Shown: piece by piece, positions 16,614-25,259 of the stretch | How positions within the stretch are numbered: the first letter of the stretch is position 1 | How the letters are laid out: each line of letters starts with the position of its first letter | DNA from: Bradyrhizobium rifense | GTDB taxonomy: Bacteria; Pseudomonadota; Alphaproteobacteria; Rhizobiales; Xanthobacteraceae | Direction: 5' to 3' | Assembly (NCBI RefSeq): GCF_008123425.1 | Contig: NZ_VSSS01000024.1 | Location: forward strand, 259,374 to 323,373 | DNA: 64,000 bases | Notes under the pieces: model-generated | What the model saw: only the letters and a program-made list of their open reading frames with translations | The model's database searches: none | Told to the model about the DNA's origin: nothing | Made by a program: the position numbers and the translations under genes

Positions 16614-16615
16614 TT

Positions 16616-17032
16616 TCAGCTCCTCAAAAGATCGATGGTCATGCCGAGCATCGATCTCACCTGCTTCACCACCTGGAGATTGGCTTCATAGGACCGGTTG
16701 ACTTCCCGCATATCCGCCATCTCGATCATCATGTTGACGTTGGGCATCTTGACGTAGCCGGCCTTGTCGGCCGCGGGATGTCCTGGATCGTACTCGACAC
16801 GATAGGGCGTGGTGTCGACCCCGATCTCCTTGACCTTCGCCAGCTGCGAGCCCGAGGCACGATCCATCGCGGCATCGAAAGTGATGGTCTTGCGCTGATA
16901 TGGGTCTGCGCCGGCGGTGCGCCCGGTCGAGCTCGCATTCGCGAGGTTTTCCGAGACGACGCGCATGCGGGTCGACTGCGCTTCGAGCCCGGAGCTCGCG
17001 ACCGTCAATGAAGCCGATAGAGCGTCAAGCAT
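16616..17032 (-). CDS. flgC: Flagellar proximal rod protein FlgC
   Basis: Rod subunit, 138 aa. Family motifs SGLEAQSTRMRVVSENLANA, then GADPYQRKTITF and the conserved YDPGHPAADKAGYVKMPNVN; C-terminal EMADMREVNRSYEANLQVVK. Length normal. Confidence 0.97.
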   Translation of the reverse strand: MLDALSASLTVASSGLEAQSTRMRVVSENLANASSTGRTAGADPYQRKTITFDAAMDRASGSQLAKVKEIGVDTTPYRVEYDPGHPAADKAGYVKMPNVNMMIEMADMREVNRSYEANLQVVKQVRSMLGMTIDLLRS

Positions 17033-17043
17033 GTCGGTTCGCC

Positions 17044-17445
17044 TCAGGTCTTCGCGCTGGTCAGGATCATGCGATTGAACGAACGCACGATCGCAGAGTT
17101 CATCGAATAGTCGCGATTGACGTCACTGCCCTTGATCATTTCCTGTTCAAGGCTGACCGAGTTGCCGGAGTGGACGACATCCCAGCTATCCTTCTTCGCG
17201 GTTGCCCGCGTATCGGTCTCGGCCGGGGAAAGCTGCATATGCGTGGGCGACGTCGTCGCAAGCCTGACCGGCATTCCGTCGAGCACCTTGTTGAACGGCT
17301 CGACGTCGCGCGCCTTGAAACCCGGCGTATTGGCGTTGGCGACGTTGGTGGCGATGGTCGACTGACGAAGCTCGAGCCAGCGTGCCTGCGACGATGCGAG
17401 TTCGAAGAGATAAAGCGGTCCCACGACGGCCCCATTATGATTCAT
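17044..17445 (-). CDS. flgB: Flagellar proximal rod protein FlgB
   Basis: Rod subunit, 133 aa. LFELASSQARWLELRQSTIA and TNVANANTPGFKARDVEPF mark the N-terminal rod motif; C-terminal SVSLEQEMIKGSDVNRDYSM and SFNRMILTSAKT complete it. First gene of the flgBC-fliE block and separated from flhB by 64 bases. Confidence 0.95.
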   Translation of the reverse strand: MNHNGAVVGPLYLFELASSQARWLELRQSTIATNVANANTPGFKARDVEPFNKVLDGMPVRLATTSPTHMQLSPAETDTRATAKKDSWDVVHSGNSVSLEQEMIKGSDVNRDYSMNSAIVRSFNRMILTSAKT

Positions 17446-17509
17446 TGGAGAGAACCCTAGGGCGTTAAGCTTTCGTCAAGCTGTTGGGCGACGCACCATC
17501 CTCGTAAAT

Positions 17510-18595
17510 CTACTGAACCTTCTCGGGTCGCGGCGTTTGCTTCGACTGCAAGAAGTAGATGATCTCGGCAACCGGGCGGAAAAATTCGGCAGGGATGACC
17601 TGATCAACCTGCACCGCCTCGTAGAGCGCGCGCGCGAGAGCCTTGTTCTCGATCACCGGGATCTTGTTCTGCTCGGCGGCCTCGCGGATCTTCAGCGCGA
17701 TCACGTCCATGCCCTTCGCGACCACCAGCGGCGCCGGGTTTTCGTCGCGGTTGTAGCGCAATGCGATCGCAAAGTGCGTCGGGTTCGCGATCACCAGCGT
17801 CGCGCGCGGCACCGAGGCGATCATGCGCTGGCGCGAGCGGTCGCGCGCGAGCGAACGCAGGCGCGCCTTGATCAGCGGATCGCCCTCGGACTGCTTGTGC
17901 TCGTCCTTGATCTCCTGCTTGGTCATGCGCAGCTCACGCCGCCAGCGGAAGCGCGCCCAGGCGAGATCGATCGCGACCAGAACGATCGTCGCAATGCAGA
18001 TCGCCGACACGATCCGCATCGCGATGGTGAGGATCATCTCCGGCAACGCGACAGGATCGGTGTACATCGCCTCGAACGCTCTCGCCTCCGACGATCGCAG
18101 CACGAAGCAGACGACGATGCTCACCGAGGCGAGCTTGAACATCGACTTGGCGAACTCGACGAGGCCCTGCGCTCCGAAAATGCGGCTCCAACCGCTGGTC
18201 GGCGAGATTCGGGAGACGTCGGGCAGGATGCGCTGCAGCGCCAGCCGCGGCGCGTTTTGCAGCAGCGACGCGGCAAGCCCGAACACCGCAATGATCACGA
18301 CCAGCGGCACCAGGAATCGCAGTGCCTCGAGACCCACCACGGTGAGAAGATTCTGTGCGTCCGCCGAGGTGCTGAGCGGGAAGCCGTCGGGTTCGTCGAT
18401 AAAGCTCTTCAAGGTCGGCGTCAGTCGCTGCACGCCCTGGCCGATCAGGAACGCCTGGATCACCATCAGCGCCGCCATGGTCGCGAGCATGGATGCCTCC
18501 CGAGAGACCGGAATATTGCCCTGCTCGAGCGCATCGCGGACTTTCTTCTCGGTCGGCTCTTCTGTTTTGCTCTCCTGATCGGATGACTCTGCCAT
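17510..18595 (-). CDS. flhB: Flagellar export switch protein FlhB
   Basis: Export-gate protein controlling substrate switching, 361 aa. Starts SSDQESKTEEPTEKKVRDAL, the conserved cytoplasmic N-terminus, then four membrane segments (about 30-210). The autocleavage site NPTH is present in VIANPTHFAIALRYNRDE, followed by the GMDVIALKIREAAEQNKIPV signature. Thirteen bases downstream of fliG. Confidence 0.97.
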   Translation of the reverse strand: MAESSDQESKTEEPTEKKVRDALEQGNIPVSREASMLATMAALMVIQAFLIGQGVQRLTPTLKSFIDEPDGFPLSTSADAQNLLTVVGLEALRFLVPLVVIIAVFGLAASLLQNAPRLALQRILPDVSRISPTSGWSRIFGAQGLVEFAKSMFKLASVSIVVCFVLRSSEARAFEAMYTDPVALPEMILTIAMRIVSAICIATIVLVAIDLAWARFRWRRELRMTKQEIKDEHKQSEGDPLIKARLRSLARDRSRQRMIASVPRATLVIANPTHFAIALRYNRDENPAPLVVAKGMDVIALKIREAAEQNKIPVIENKALARALYEAVQVDQVIPAEFFRPVAEIIYFLQSKQTPRPEKVQ

Positions 18596-18608
18596 GCCTG
18601 CTCAGCGG

Positions 18609-19649
18609 TCAGCGGAAGACCAGCTCATCCTCCTGGTCGGGATTGAGCTCGATTTCGCCCTTCTCGGCGAGGTCGAGGGCGAGGTCGGTAATGACGCGGC
18701 GCGCCTCCAGCACGTCGCGCTGGTTCGACGGCTCGCCGATCGCGAGTTCGTGCTCGACGACGCGGCGGACGCGCGAGGCGACCGCGGACAGGATCAGCTC
18801 GCGGAAGTGCTTGTCGGTGCCCTTCAGCGCGACGACGATACGATCGGTCGGCACCTGGTCGAAGATCATGGTGCGCGCCTTCGGTGCCAGGTTGATGACG
18901 TCGTCGAAGGTGAACAGCAGCTCCTTCAACACTTCGGCGGATTTCGGTCGCTTCTCGGACAAGCTCTTGAGCATGTCCTCGATATGGCCGCGCTCCATCT
19001 TGTTGATGATGTCGGCGACGCGGGCGTAGGTGTCGGCGCCGAGGTTGCGGGCGAAATTGAGCGTCAGATCTTCGTGCAGCGTCTTCTCGAGGACCTTCAG
19101 CGCGTCGTCGACGATCGGCTTGAGGCTGAGCACGCGCCGCATCAGCTCGTTGCGCAGGCTCGACGGCAATTGGCTCATCACCTTGGCCGCGCAGGACGGC
19201 TTGACCTTGGACAGGATCAACGCCGCGGTCTGCGGATGCTCCTTGGAGAGGTAGGTCGCCAGCGAGTTTTCCGAGACCGACGAGACGCGGTCCCACACCG
19301 ACCGGCTCGAATTGCCGAGCAGGTCCGACATGATCGCTGAGACCTGGTCGGCGGGAAGCACGTCGCCGAGCACCGCTTCGAGGCCGCCGAGGGTGCCGAG
19401 AATGTTCGCGCCCATCGAGAACTGCTGGGCGAACTCCTCGACGATCTGCTCGAGTTCCTGCGCCGTGATCGGCCGCAGCTCAGCCGCGGCCTTGGTGACG
19501 ATGCGGATGTCCTGCGGCTCGAACTGCGCAAGCACGCTCGCGGCCGCCTGCCGGCCCATGGCCAGCAGGAGCGCCGCGACCTTTTCCGTTCCACCCAGCG
19601 TGGCAACGCCTCGCTGCTTGATGGGAGCGATGCCGACCTGTGCCGCCAT
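18609..19649 (-). CDS. fliG: Flagellar motor switch protein FliG
   Basis: Rotor protein, 346 aa. N-terminal FliF-binding domain (GGTEKVAALLLAMGRQAAAS), middle domain with the EHPQT motif (LSKEHPQTAALILSKVKPSC), and C-terminal torque domain with charged residues in KGTDKHFRELILSAVASRVR. The last residues DQEDELVFR are acidic. Two bases from fliN, so co-translated. Confidence 0.97.
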   Translation of the reverse strand: MAAQVGIAPIKQRGVATLGGTEKVAALLLAMGRQAAASVLAQFEPQDIRIVTKAAAELRPITAQELEQIVEEFAQQFSMGANILGTLGGLEAVLGDVLPADQVSAIMSDLLGNSSRSVWDRVSSVSENSLATYLSKEHPQTAALILSKVKPSCAAKVMSQLPSSLRNELMRRVLSLKPIVDDALKVLEKTLHEDLTLNFARNLGADTYARVADIINKMERGHIEDMLKSLSEKRPKSAEVLKELLFTFDDVINLAPKARTMIFDQVPTDRIVVALKGTDKHFRELILSAVASRVRRVVEHELAIGEPSNQRDVLEARRVITDLALDLAEKGEIELNPDQEDELVFR

Positions 19650-19651
19650 GG

Positions 19652-20026
19652 TCAGGAATCACCCTGCCCCAGAGGTCCGACGATCTCGGTCAGCGAGACA
19701 CCGAAGCGCGAATTGTCCTCCTCGACGACGACCACCTCGCCGCGGGCAACGACGCGGCCGTTGACTACGACGTCGACGGGCTCGCCGACGCGGTGATCCA
19801 GCGGAACCACGGCACCGCGGCCGAGCTTCATCAGGTTCGCCACCGGGATGGTCGCCGATCCCAGCACCACCTGCATGGTGACGGGAATGCGCAGGATGGC
19901 GTCGACATTGGCGAACTTGCCGGTCTCCTCCGCGGTGCGCGCGGCGATCTCCGCGAGCCGCTCCAGCGGAGACGTCTCGGCATCATCGGATGCGGTTGCT
20001 GACTCGTAGTCGAAGGATTGCGCCAT
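19652..20026 (-). CDS. fliN: Flagellar motor switch protein FliN
   Basis: C-ring protein, 124 aa. C-terminal SpoA domain (about 43-118): ILRIPVTMQVVLGSATIPVA, LMKLGRGAVVPLDHRVGEPV and VVNGRVVARGEVVVVEE. The N-terminal 40 residues are acidic and variable. Follows the small membrane-protein gene by a 75-base gap without clear signals. Confidence 0.96.
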   Translation of the reverse strand: MAQSFDYESATASDDAETSPLERLAEIAARTAEETGKFANVDAILRIPVTMQVVLGSATIPVANLMKLGRGAVVPLDHRVGEPVDVVVNGRVVARGEVVVVEEDNSRFGVSLTEIVGPLGQGDS

Positions 20027-20101
20027 TTGGTATCGCCTCTTGGTATTTCCGCTCCCGGAGCGCCGCGACGTTCCGATCTATCCGTTCAGCCGGTCCCGGC
20101 C

Positions 20102-20416
20102 TCAATGCTTGTTGGCCTCAGCGCCGCTCGCGGTCGCCGCGGGCTCGAGCCCGATCCGCGCATCGAGCGCCGCGATCGCGTCGTGGGCCTGGTCGATCTT
20201 CGTGCTCAGCACGTTGGCCAGCCGGCCGAGATTTGCCGTGGAATCATGCGCCGCGGTGATCACCGTATCGAAGGCGCCCGCGGTCTCGTGGACGATGGTC
20301 GAGAACTCACCCTGGTAGCTGCGCAGCCGTGCCAGTTCGCGGTGCATCCGGGTCACCCGCATGCTGGTGAAGGCCAGCGCAATCAGCAGCACGGCATCAA
20401 CGAGATAGGATATCAT
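20102..20416 (-). CDS. Small membrane protein between fliM and fliN
   Basis: 104 aa, function unknown. Start MISYLVDAVLLIALAFTSMR gives one N-terminal membrane segment (about 4-20), then a long helical, probably coiled-coil region (about 25-90: RELARLRSYQGEF, LGRLANVLSTKIDQAHDAIA). It resembles uncharacterised alphaproteobacterial proteins found in flagellar operons, possibly the DUF6468 family; that is recollection. It overlaps the end of fliM by 20 bases and so belongs to the switch operon. Confidence 0.8.
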   Translation of the reverse strand: MISYLVDAVLLIALAFTSMRVTRMHRELARLRSYQGEFSTIVHETAGAFDTVITAAHDSTANLGRLANVLSTKIDQAHDAIAALDARIGLEPAATASGAEANKH

Positions 20417-21338
20417 CGACGAACTCCCGCTTCTGATCGACGGGATCTGCCACCTGCATGGCGTAGTAGCCATCAAGCTGGCCGATCTGGCACCAGAACA
20501 GCACCTGGTTGTTGCTCTCGAGCCGCGCCAGCGTGCGCGGCGTGGCTTCGAGCTCGAGCACCTGTCCGACCTTGAACTTCACGACGTCGTCGAGGATTAT
20601 CATCTTCTCGTCGAGCACTGCGCTCAGCGTCACCTCGGTGCGGTGAACCTCGCTCTCCATCTGCTCGCGCCAGCGCGGATCGGCCGCGCGACCGTCGCTG
20701 ACGACGACGTGAGCGAGCTTCTGCCGCAGCGGATTGAGCGCGGAGTGCGGAATGATCAAGAACATCTGGCCGCCGCGATAGAGTGCCTGCACCATGATGT
20801 TCGCGCAGATCGACATGTTGCTGCTGCGCCCGATCGCCAGCGACGCCATGGCGGTCTCGACCCGCTCGACGCGGAAGGTGACGTTGGACGTGCCAGCGAA
20901 GGCGGCCTGTAGCGCTTTGGCGAACCGTTCGAACAGCGCCTGGACCAGGCGGATCTCGATGTTCGAGAACGAACGCTCGACGTCGAGCGGCGGCTCGGCG
21001 CCGTCGGAGCCGAACATCGCCTCCACCATGGTGAAAACGAAGTCGCGGTCGAGCACGATAATGACGCGGGAGTCCCACTGTTCCGCATAGAGCACGGCGG
21101 CGACCGCGTTGCCCTCGTAGTCCTTGATGATGTCGCCGAGAGGATCGCTGGTGATGCCGTTGACCGAGAAGTAGCAGGGTGTACCCGCCATCGGCTGCAG
21201 GCTGTCCGTGCACGATGCCGCCATGCGATCGAAGATCACATTGAGCATCGGCATGCGTTCGATCGAGATGCCGGCCGCGTCCAGCAGGTAGTTCGGCAGC
21301 TGCTTCCGCTGATCGATCTCGACGTCTTCCATCGTCAT
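20397..21338 (-). CDS. fliM: Flagellar motor switch protein FliM
   Basis: C-ring protein, 313 aa. Middle CheC-like domain includes GNAVAAVLYAEQWDSRVIIV and EAMFGSDGAEPPLDVERSFS, with NIEIRLVQALFERFAKALQ; C-terminal SpoA domain ILDDVVKFKVGQVLELEATP. The N-terminus (MTMEDVEIDQRKQLPNYLL) has EID but not the full LSQxEIDALL motif that binds CheY-P in enterobacteria. Overlaps the motA stop by 4 bases. Confidence 0.9.
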   Translation of the reverse strand: MTMEDVEIDQRKQLPNYLLDAAGISIERMPMLNVIFDRMAASCTDSLQPMAGTPCYFSVNGITSDPLGDIIKDYEGNAVAAVLYAEQWDSRVIIVLDRDFVFTMVEAMFGSDGAEPPLDVERSFSNIEIRLVQALFERFAKALQAAFAGTSNVTFRVERVETAMASLAIGRSSNMSICANIMVQALYRGGQMFLIIPHSALNPLRQKLAHVVVSDGRAADPRWREQMESEVHRTEVTLSAVLDEKMIILDDVVKFKVGQVLELEATPRTLARLESNNQVLFWCQIGQLDGYYAMQVADPVDQKREFVDDILSR

Positions 21339-22231
21339 GCGCGTGCAGCCTTGGGTTCAGCCTCGGTCACGACGGCCTTGGGACCTGCGATCGTCTCGTT
21401 CTCGACGACGTCGATCGACGGCCGCTCACCGCTCGCGATCATCTTGCGGCCGTGCTCGACGGCGATCTGCGGCATGGCGCCGTTCATGAACGCCAGCAGC
21501 GTCTGCTTGACGATAATGTAGGGCCGGCACTTCTTCTCGCGCGTCATCTTGATCTTCAACGCGAAGGGCGAAATGATGCCGTAGGACAGGAAGATGCCGG
21601 CGAAGGTGCCGACCAGCGCGGCGCCGATGAAGCCGCCGAGCAGCTTCGGCGACTGATCGAGCGCGCCCATGGCCTTGATGACGCCGAGCACGGCGGCGAC
21701 GATACCGAGTGCCGGCAGCGCCTCTGACACCGTCACCAGCGCATGATAGGGCGTCAGCTTGCTCTTCACGATGGTGTGGATCTCCTCATCCATGAGCGCT
21801 TCGATCTCGTGCGTGCGCGCATTGCCCATGATGATGAGGCGGACATAATCGCAGATGAACTGGAGCAGCGCCGGGTCCCCGAGCACGCTCGGAAACGCCT
21901 TGAAAATCTCCGAGGACGAGGGATCGTCGATATGCGCCTCGACCTCGTTGCGGCCCTTCCCGCGCAGTTCGCGCATCAGGGCATGAAGCGCTCCGAGCAG
22001 ATCGAGATAATAGCGCTCACCCGGCACCGCGCCGGTGATGGCCTGCATGCAGGCAACCCCGGAGTCCACGACCGTCTTCCACGGGTTGGCCACGAGGAAG
22101 GTGCCGACCGCGGTGCCGATGATGATCACGAATTCCCACGGCTGCATGAGCACGGCCAAATGCCCGCCCATGGCGGCAAATCCGCCGAGCAGTGCCGCCA
22201 CCGTGATGAAAATCCCCACGAAACTGAGCAA
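21335..22231 (-). CDS. motA: Flagellar motor stator protein MotA
   Basis: Proton-channel subunit of the stator, 298 aa. The start is most likely TTG at 22231 (LLSFVGIFITVAALLGGFAA), with GGAG seven bases upstream; an in-frame ATG further up (22384) would add a non-membrane extension and run into the divergent gene. Four membrane segments: about 1-22, 32-50, 170-190 and 200-222, the last two containing LPALGIVAAVLGVIKAMGAL and GTFAGIFLSYGIISPFA. The cytoplasmic loop has the charged residues that contact FliG. First gene of the minus-strand unit. Confidence 0.93.
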   Translation of the reverse strand: MLSFVGIFITVAALLGGFAAMGGHLAVLMQPWEFVIIIGTAVGTFLVANPWKTVVDSGVACMQAITGAVPGERYYLDLLGALHALMRELRGKGRNEVEAHIDDPSSSEIFKAFPSVLGDPALLQFICDYVRLIIMGNARTHEIEALMDEEIHTIVKSKLTPYHALVTVSEALPALGIVAAVLGVIKAMGALDQSPKLLGGFIGAALVGTFAGIFLSYGIISPFALKIKMTREKKCRPYIIVKQTLLAFMNGAMPQIAVEHGRKMIASGERPSIDVVENETIAGPKAVVTEAEPKAARA

Positions 22232-22373
22232 CCCGCCACTCCATCGCCGATCCCATCGGGAATATCTAGTCGGCGACGCTTGCGCGAAGCTGGCTTCCGC
22301 ATGGCCAGCCCCGCGCAAGCAATTCACGGCAGCCTGAGACGACGTCGCAATAGCGGCCAAAGGGGCGCGTGCC
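22232..22373. promoter_or_regulatory. Divergent promoter region motA / DUF1217 gene
   Basis: 142-bp gap from which the two flagellar transcription units diverge. Both promoters must be here or just inside the genes. No sigma-54, sigma-28 or CtrA consensus was convincing. Confidence 0.4.
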
Positions 22374-23165
22374 ATGCTATCCACGATCGCGGATTACACC
22401 AGACTGACCACCGACATGAGCAAGTCGCTGACTCAGGTTGAGCAGCAACCTGATGTCAGCCGCGATACCGCCTACTACCTGGCCAACATCGGCAACGTGA
22501 AGAGCATCGACGATTTCCTGAACAACTATAAGCTCTACTCCTATGCCATGAAGGCCTTCGGCCTCGACGACATGATCTACGCCAAGGCGTTCATGCGGAA
22601 GGTGCTGACCGAGGGCATCGCGACCTCTGACACCTTCGCCAACAAGCTGAGCGACAGCCGCTACCGGGACTTCGCCGCCACTTTCAATTTCGCCGCCAAC
22701 GGCGCCAATGCGACCCAGAGCACCGCGGCCACGACCGGCACGACCAGCCAATATGCCACCCAGACCTTGGAGCAGGATGCCGGCGACCAGAACGAGGGCC
22801 TGCGGCTTGCGCTCTACTTCACGCGCAAGGCCTCCTCCGTCACGAGCCCCTACCAGATCCTTGCCGACAAGGCGCTGACCCAGGTGGTACAGACCGCGGA
22901 AGGCTGGTCGTCGATGATCTCTTCGTCCGACATCGACATGCAGGCCAAGATGATCACGGACAAGATCAATCTCACCGATTTCCAGGACCCGACCAAGGTC
23001 ACCAAATTCGTGCAGCGTTTCGCCGCGATGTGGGACGCGACCCAAGCCCAGAGCGACACCTCGACCAACCCCGCGCTGGTCCTGATCACCGGCGCGTCGG
23101 CGTCGTCGACCAGCATGGACACCGACTTGCTCACGACACTTCAGAACATCAAGTTCAACAGGTAA
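22374..23165 (+). CDS. DUF1217 flagellar protein
   Basis: 263 aa, soluble and mostly helical. The region YLANIGNVKSIDDFLNNYKL and YSYAMKAFGLDDMIYAKAFM identifies the DUF1217 family, whose members usually lie in alphaproteobacterial flagellar clusters. Its exact role is unknown. No signal peptide or membrane segment. The stop is 3 bases from the flgF start, so it is the first gene of a DUF1217-flgF-fliI operon. Export through the flagellar system is possible but not shown. Confidence 0.85.
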   Translation: MLSTIADYTRLTTDMSKSLTQVEQQPDVSRDTAYYLANIGNVKSIDDFLNNYKLYSYAMKAFGLDDMIYAKAFMRKVLTEGIATSDTFANKLSDSRYRDFAATFNFAANGANATQSTAATTGTTSQYATQTLEQDAGDQNEGLRLALYFTRKASSVTSPYQILADKALTQVVQTAEGWSSMISSSDIDMQAKMITDKINLTDFQDPTKVTKFVQRFAAMWDATQAQSDTSTNPALVLITGASASSTSMDTDLLTTLQNIKFNR

Positions 23166-23168
23166 CCC

Positions 23169-23897
23169 ATGCAATCGGCTCTTTATGTGGGATTGTCGGC
23201 GCAGGTCGCGCTCGAAAAGCGCCTCCAGACGATCGCCAACAACGTCGCCAACGTCAACACCTCCGGCTTTCGCACCGACGTGGTGAAATTCGAGACGGTG
23301 TTGTCCAAGGCCGCCGCGAACCCGGTCGCGTTCTCCTCGCCCGGCGAGAACATCATCTCGCGCGAGGCCGGCAGCATCACCGAGACCGGCAATCCGCTCG
23401 ACGTCGCCGTGGTCGGACAGGGCTGGATCGCCTTCGCCGGCCCCAACGGCACGGTCTATACCCGCGACGGCCGGCTCCAGATCGCCGCCAACGGCGACCT
23501 TCAGACGGTGTCGGGCTTCCCCGTCATCGATTCCGGCGGTGCGCAGATCTCGCTCGACCCGAACGGCGGGCCGGTCTCGATCTCGCGCAGCGGCGCGATC
23601 ACCCAGGACAACAACGAGATCGGCACCATCGGCCTGTTCAACATTCCGGCCGATGCCGATCTCGACCGCTACGGCAATTCCGGCGTCACGCCCGACCGTC
23701 CCGCGACCGCCATCGGCGATTTCAGCCGGGACGGCTTCAAGCAGGGCTATGTCGAAGGCTCCAGCGCCAATCCGATGATGGAATTGACCAAGCTGATGTC
23801 GGCCTCGCGCGCCTTCGACAGCACCAATTCGCTGATCGAGGGCACCGAGAGCACGCTCAGCAATGCAATCCGGACGCTGGGCGATCCGAGCAAGTAG
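23169..23897 (+). CDS. flgF: Flagellar proximal rod protein FlgF
   Basis: Rod subunit, 242 aa. N-terminal LQTIANNVANVNTSGFRTDV and the FlgF-type VVGQGWIAFAGPNGTVYTRD; C-terminal YVEGSSANPMMELTKLMSA and SRAFDSTNSLIEGTESTLS. Distinguished from FlgG by its shorter length and the central sequence. Second gene of the plus-strand unit. Confidence 0.95.
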   Translation: MQSALYVGLSAQVALEKRLQTIANNVANVNTSGFRTDVVKFETVLSKAAANPVAFSSPGENIISREAGSITETGNPLDVAVVGQGWIAFAGPNGTVYTRDGRLQIAANGDLQTVSGFPVIDSGGAQISLDPNGGPVSISRSGAITQDNNEIGTIGLFNIPADADLDRYGNSGVTPDRPATAIGDFSRDGFKQGYVEGSSANPMMELTKLMSASRAFDSTNSLIEGTESTLSNAIRTLGDPSK

Positions 23898-23933
23898 GCT
23901 GCGCGTCGCGCGTAATTGGGGTGGACGGTTTCC

Positions 23934-25259
23934 TTGAACGCTCTTCGTCAACTTGAGTGGGCGCTGCTCGAACTCCAGCAGAGTACGCCGCTGGCAAGCA
24001 TCAGCGGCGCGATCTCCGAGATCGCGCCGACGCATTTCCGCGTCTCCGGCCTGTCGCGCGCCGTCAAGCTCGGCGAGCTGATCGGTGTCAATTCCGGCGG
24101 TAAGCCCCAGATCGGCGAGGTGGTGCGGATCGACAGCGACGGCATCGTCGCAAAGCCGTTCGACCGGCAATTCGCCGGCGGACTCGGCTCGGTCGCCTAC
24201 CGCATGCCGGCATTGTCGTTCGCGCCGGATCCGAGCTGGAAGGGCCGCGTCATCAACGCGCTCGGCGCCCCGCTGGACGGAATGGGCCCGCTCACCCCGG
24301 GATCGCGTGCGGTCTCGGCAGAGACGGACGCGCCGCCCGCGATGAAGCGGGCGCGCGTCCACAAGCCGTTGCGCACCGGCGTCCGCGTCATCGACCTGTT
24401 TGCGCCGATCTGCGCCGGCCAGCGCGTCGGCATCTTTGCCGGCTCCGGCGTCGGCAAATCGACGCTGCTCGCGATGCTCGCCCGCAGCCAGGGTTTTGAC
24501 ACCGTCGTGCTGGCGCTGGTCGGCGAGCGCGGCCGCGAGGTGCGCGAATTCATCGAGGACGTGCTCGGCAACGACCGCAACCGCTCCGTCACCATCGTAT
24601 CGACCGGTGATGAAAGCCCGATGATGCGGCGGCTGGCGCCGAAGACGGCAATGGCCGTGGCCGAATATTTCCGCGACCGCGGCGAATCGGTGCTGCTCGT
24701 GGTCGATTCGATCACCCGATTCGCCCATGCTTCCCGCGAAGTCGCGCTTGCGGCCGGCGAGCCCGCGGTGGCCCGCGGCTATGCCCCGACGGTCTTCACC
24801 GACCTGCCGCGCCTGCTCGAGCGCGCCGGACCCGGCGAGGAGGGCTCCGGAACCATCACCGGCATCTTTTCCGTGCTGGTCGACGGCGACGACCATAACG
24901 AGCCTATCGCAGACACCATCCGCAGCACATTAGACGGGCACATCGTGCTCTCCAGGCACATTGCCGACCAGGCGCGCTATCCCGCAGTCGACGTGCTGGC
25001 CTCGGTTTCCCGCCTCGCCCACAACGTCTGGGACCCCGAGGAGCGCGAATTGGTGAGCAAATTGCGCACCCTGATCGCCAAATACGAGGACACCCGCGAC
25101 CTTCGCCTGATGGGCGGATACCAATCGGGACGTGATTCGGGGCTCGACCAGGCGGTCGACATGGTTCCGCGAATCTACGACGCCATGCGACAAGACGTCT
25201 CTGCTGCGCCGAGCGCCGATCCGTTCCGCGAGCTCAGGGACATGCTCAAGGGCGACTAG
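23934..25259 (+). CDS. fliI: Flagellar export ATPase FliI
   Basis: Hexameric ATPase that powers flagellar export, 441 aa. TTG at 23934 (NALRQLEWALLELQQSTPLA) is favoured, with GGGGTGG upstream; an in-frame TTG at 23916 lacks a ribosome binding site. Walker A GSGVGKST in IFAGSGVGKSTLLAMLARS, Walker B LLVVDSITRF, and the F1-beta-like PTVFTDLPRLLERAGPGEEG. C-terminal helical domain with LMGGYQSGRDSGLDQAV. Its regulator FliH is encoded far away near fliF. Confidence 0.96.
   Translation: MNALRQLEWALLELQQSTPLASISGAISEIAPTHFRVSGLSRAVKLGELIGVNSGGKPQIGEVVRIDSDGIVAKPFDRQFAGGLGSVAYRMPALSFAPDPSWKGRVINALGAPLDGMGPLTPGSRAVSAETDAPPAMKRARVHKPLRTGVRVIDLFAPICAGQRVGIFAGSGVGKSTLLAMLARSQGFDTVVLALVGERGREVREFIEDVLGNDRNRSVTIVSTGDESPMMRRLAPKTAMAVAEYFRDRGESVLLVVDSITRFAHASREVALAAGEPAVARGYAPTVFTDLPRLLERAGPGEEGSGTITGIFSVLVDGDDHNEPIADTIRSTLDGHIVLSRHIADQARYPAVDVLASVSRLAHNVWDPEERELVSKLRTLIAKYEDTRDLRLMGGYQSGRDSGLDQAVDMVPRIYDAMRQDVSAAPSADPFRELRDMLKGD

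Noticed and set aside
22377-24896. Long open frame of 839 codons on the minus strand opposite the DUF1217, flgF and fliI genes
   Set aside because: It is an antisense shadow in high-GC DNA. Its product is Arg/Asp/Gly-rich with no fold, while the plus-strand frames encode recognised proteins.
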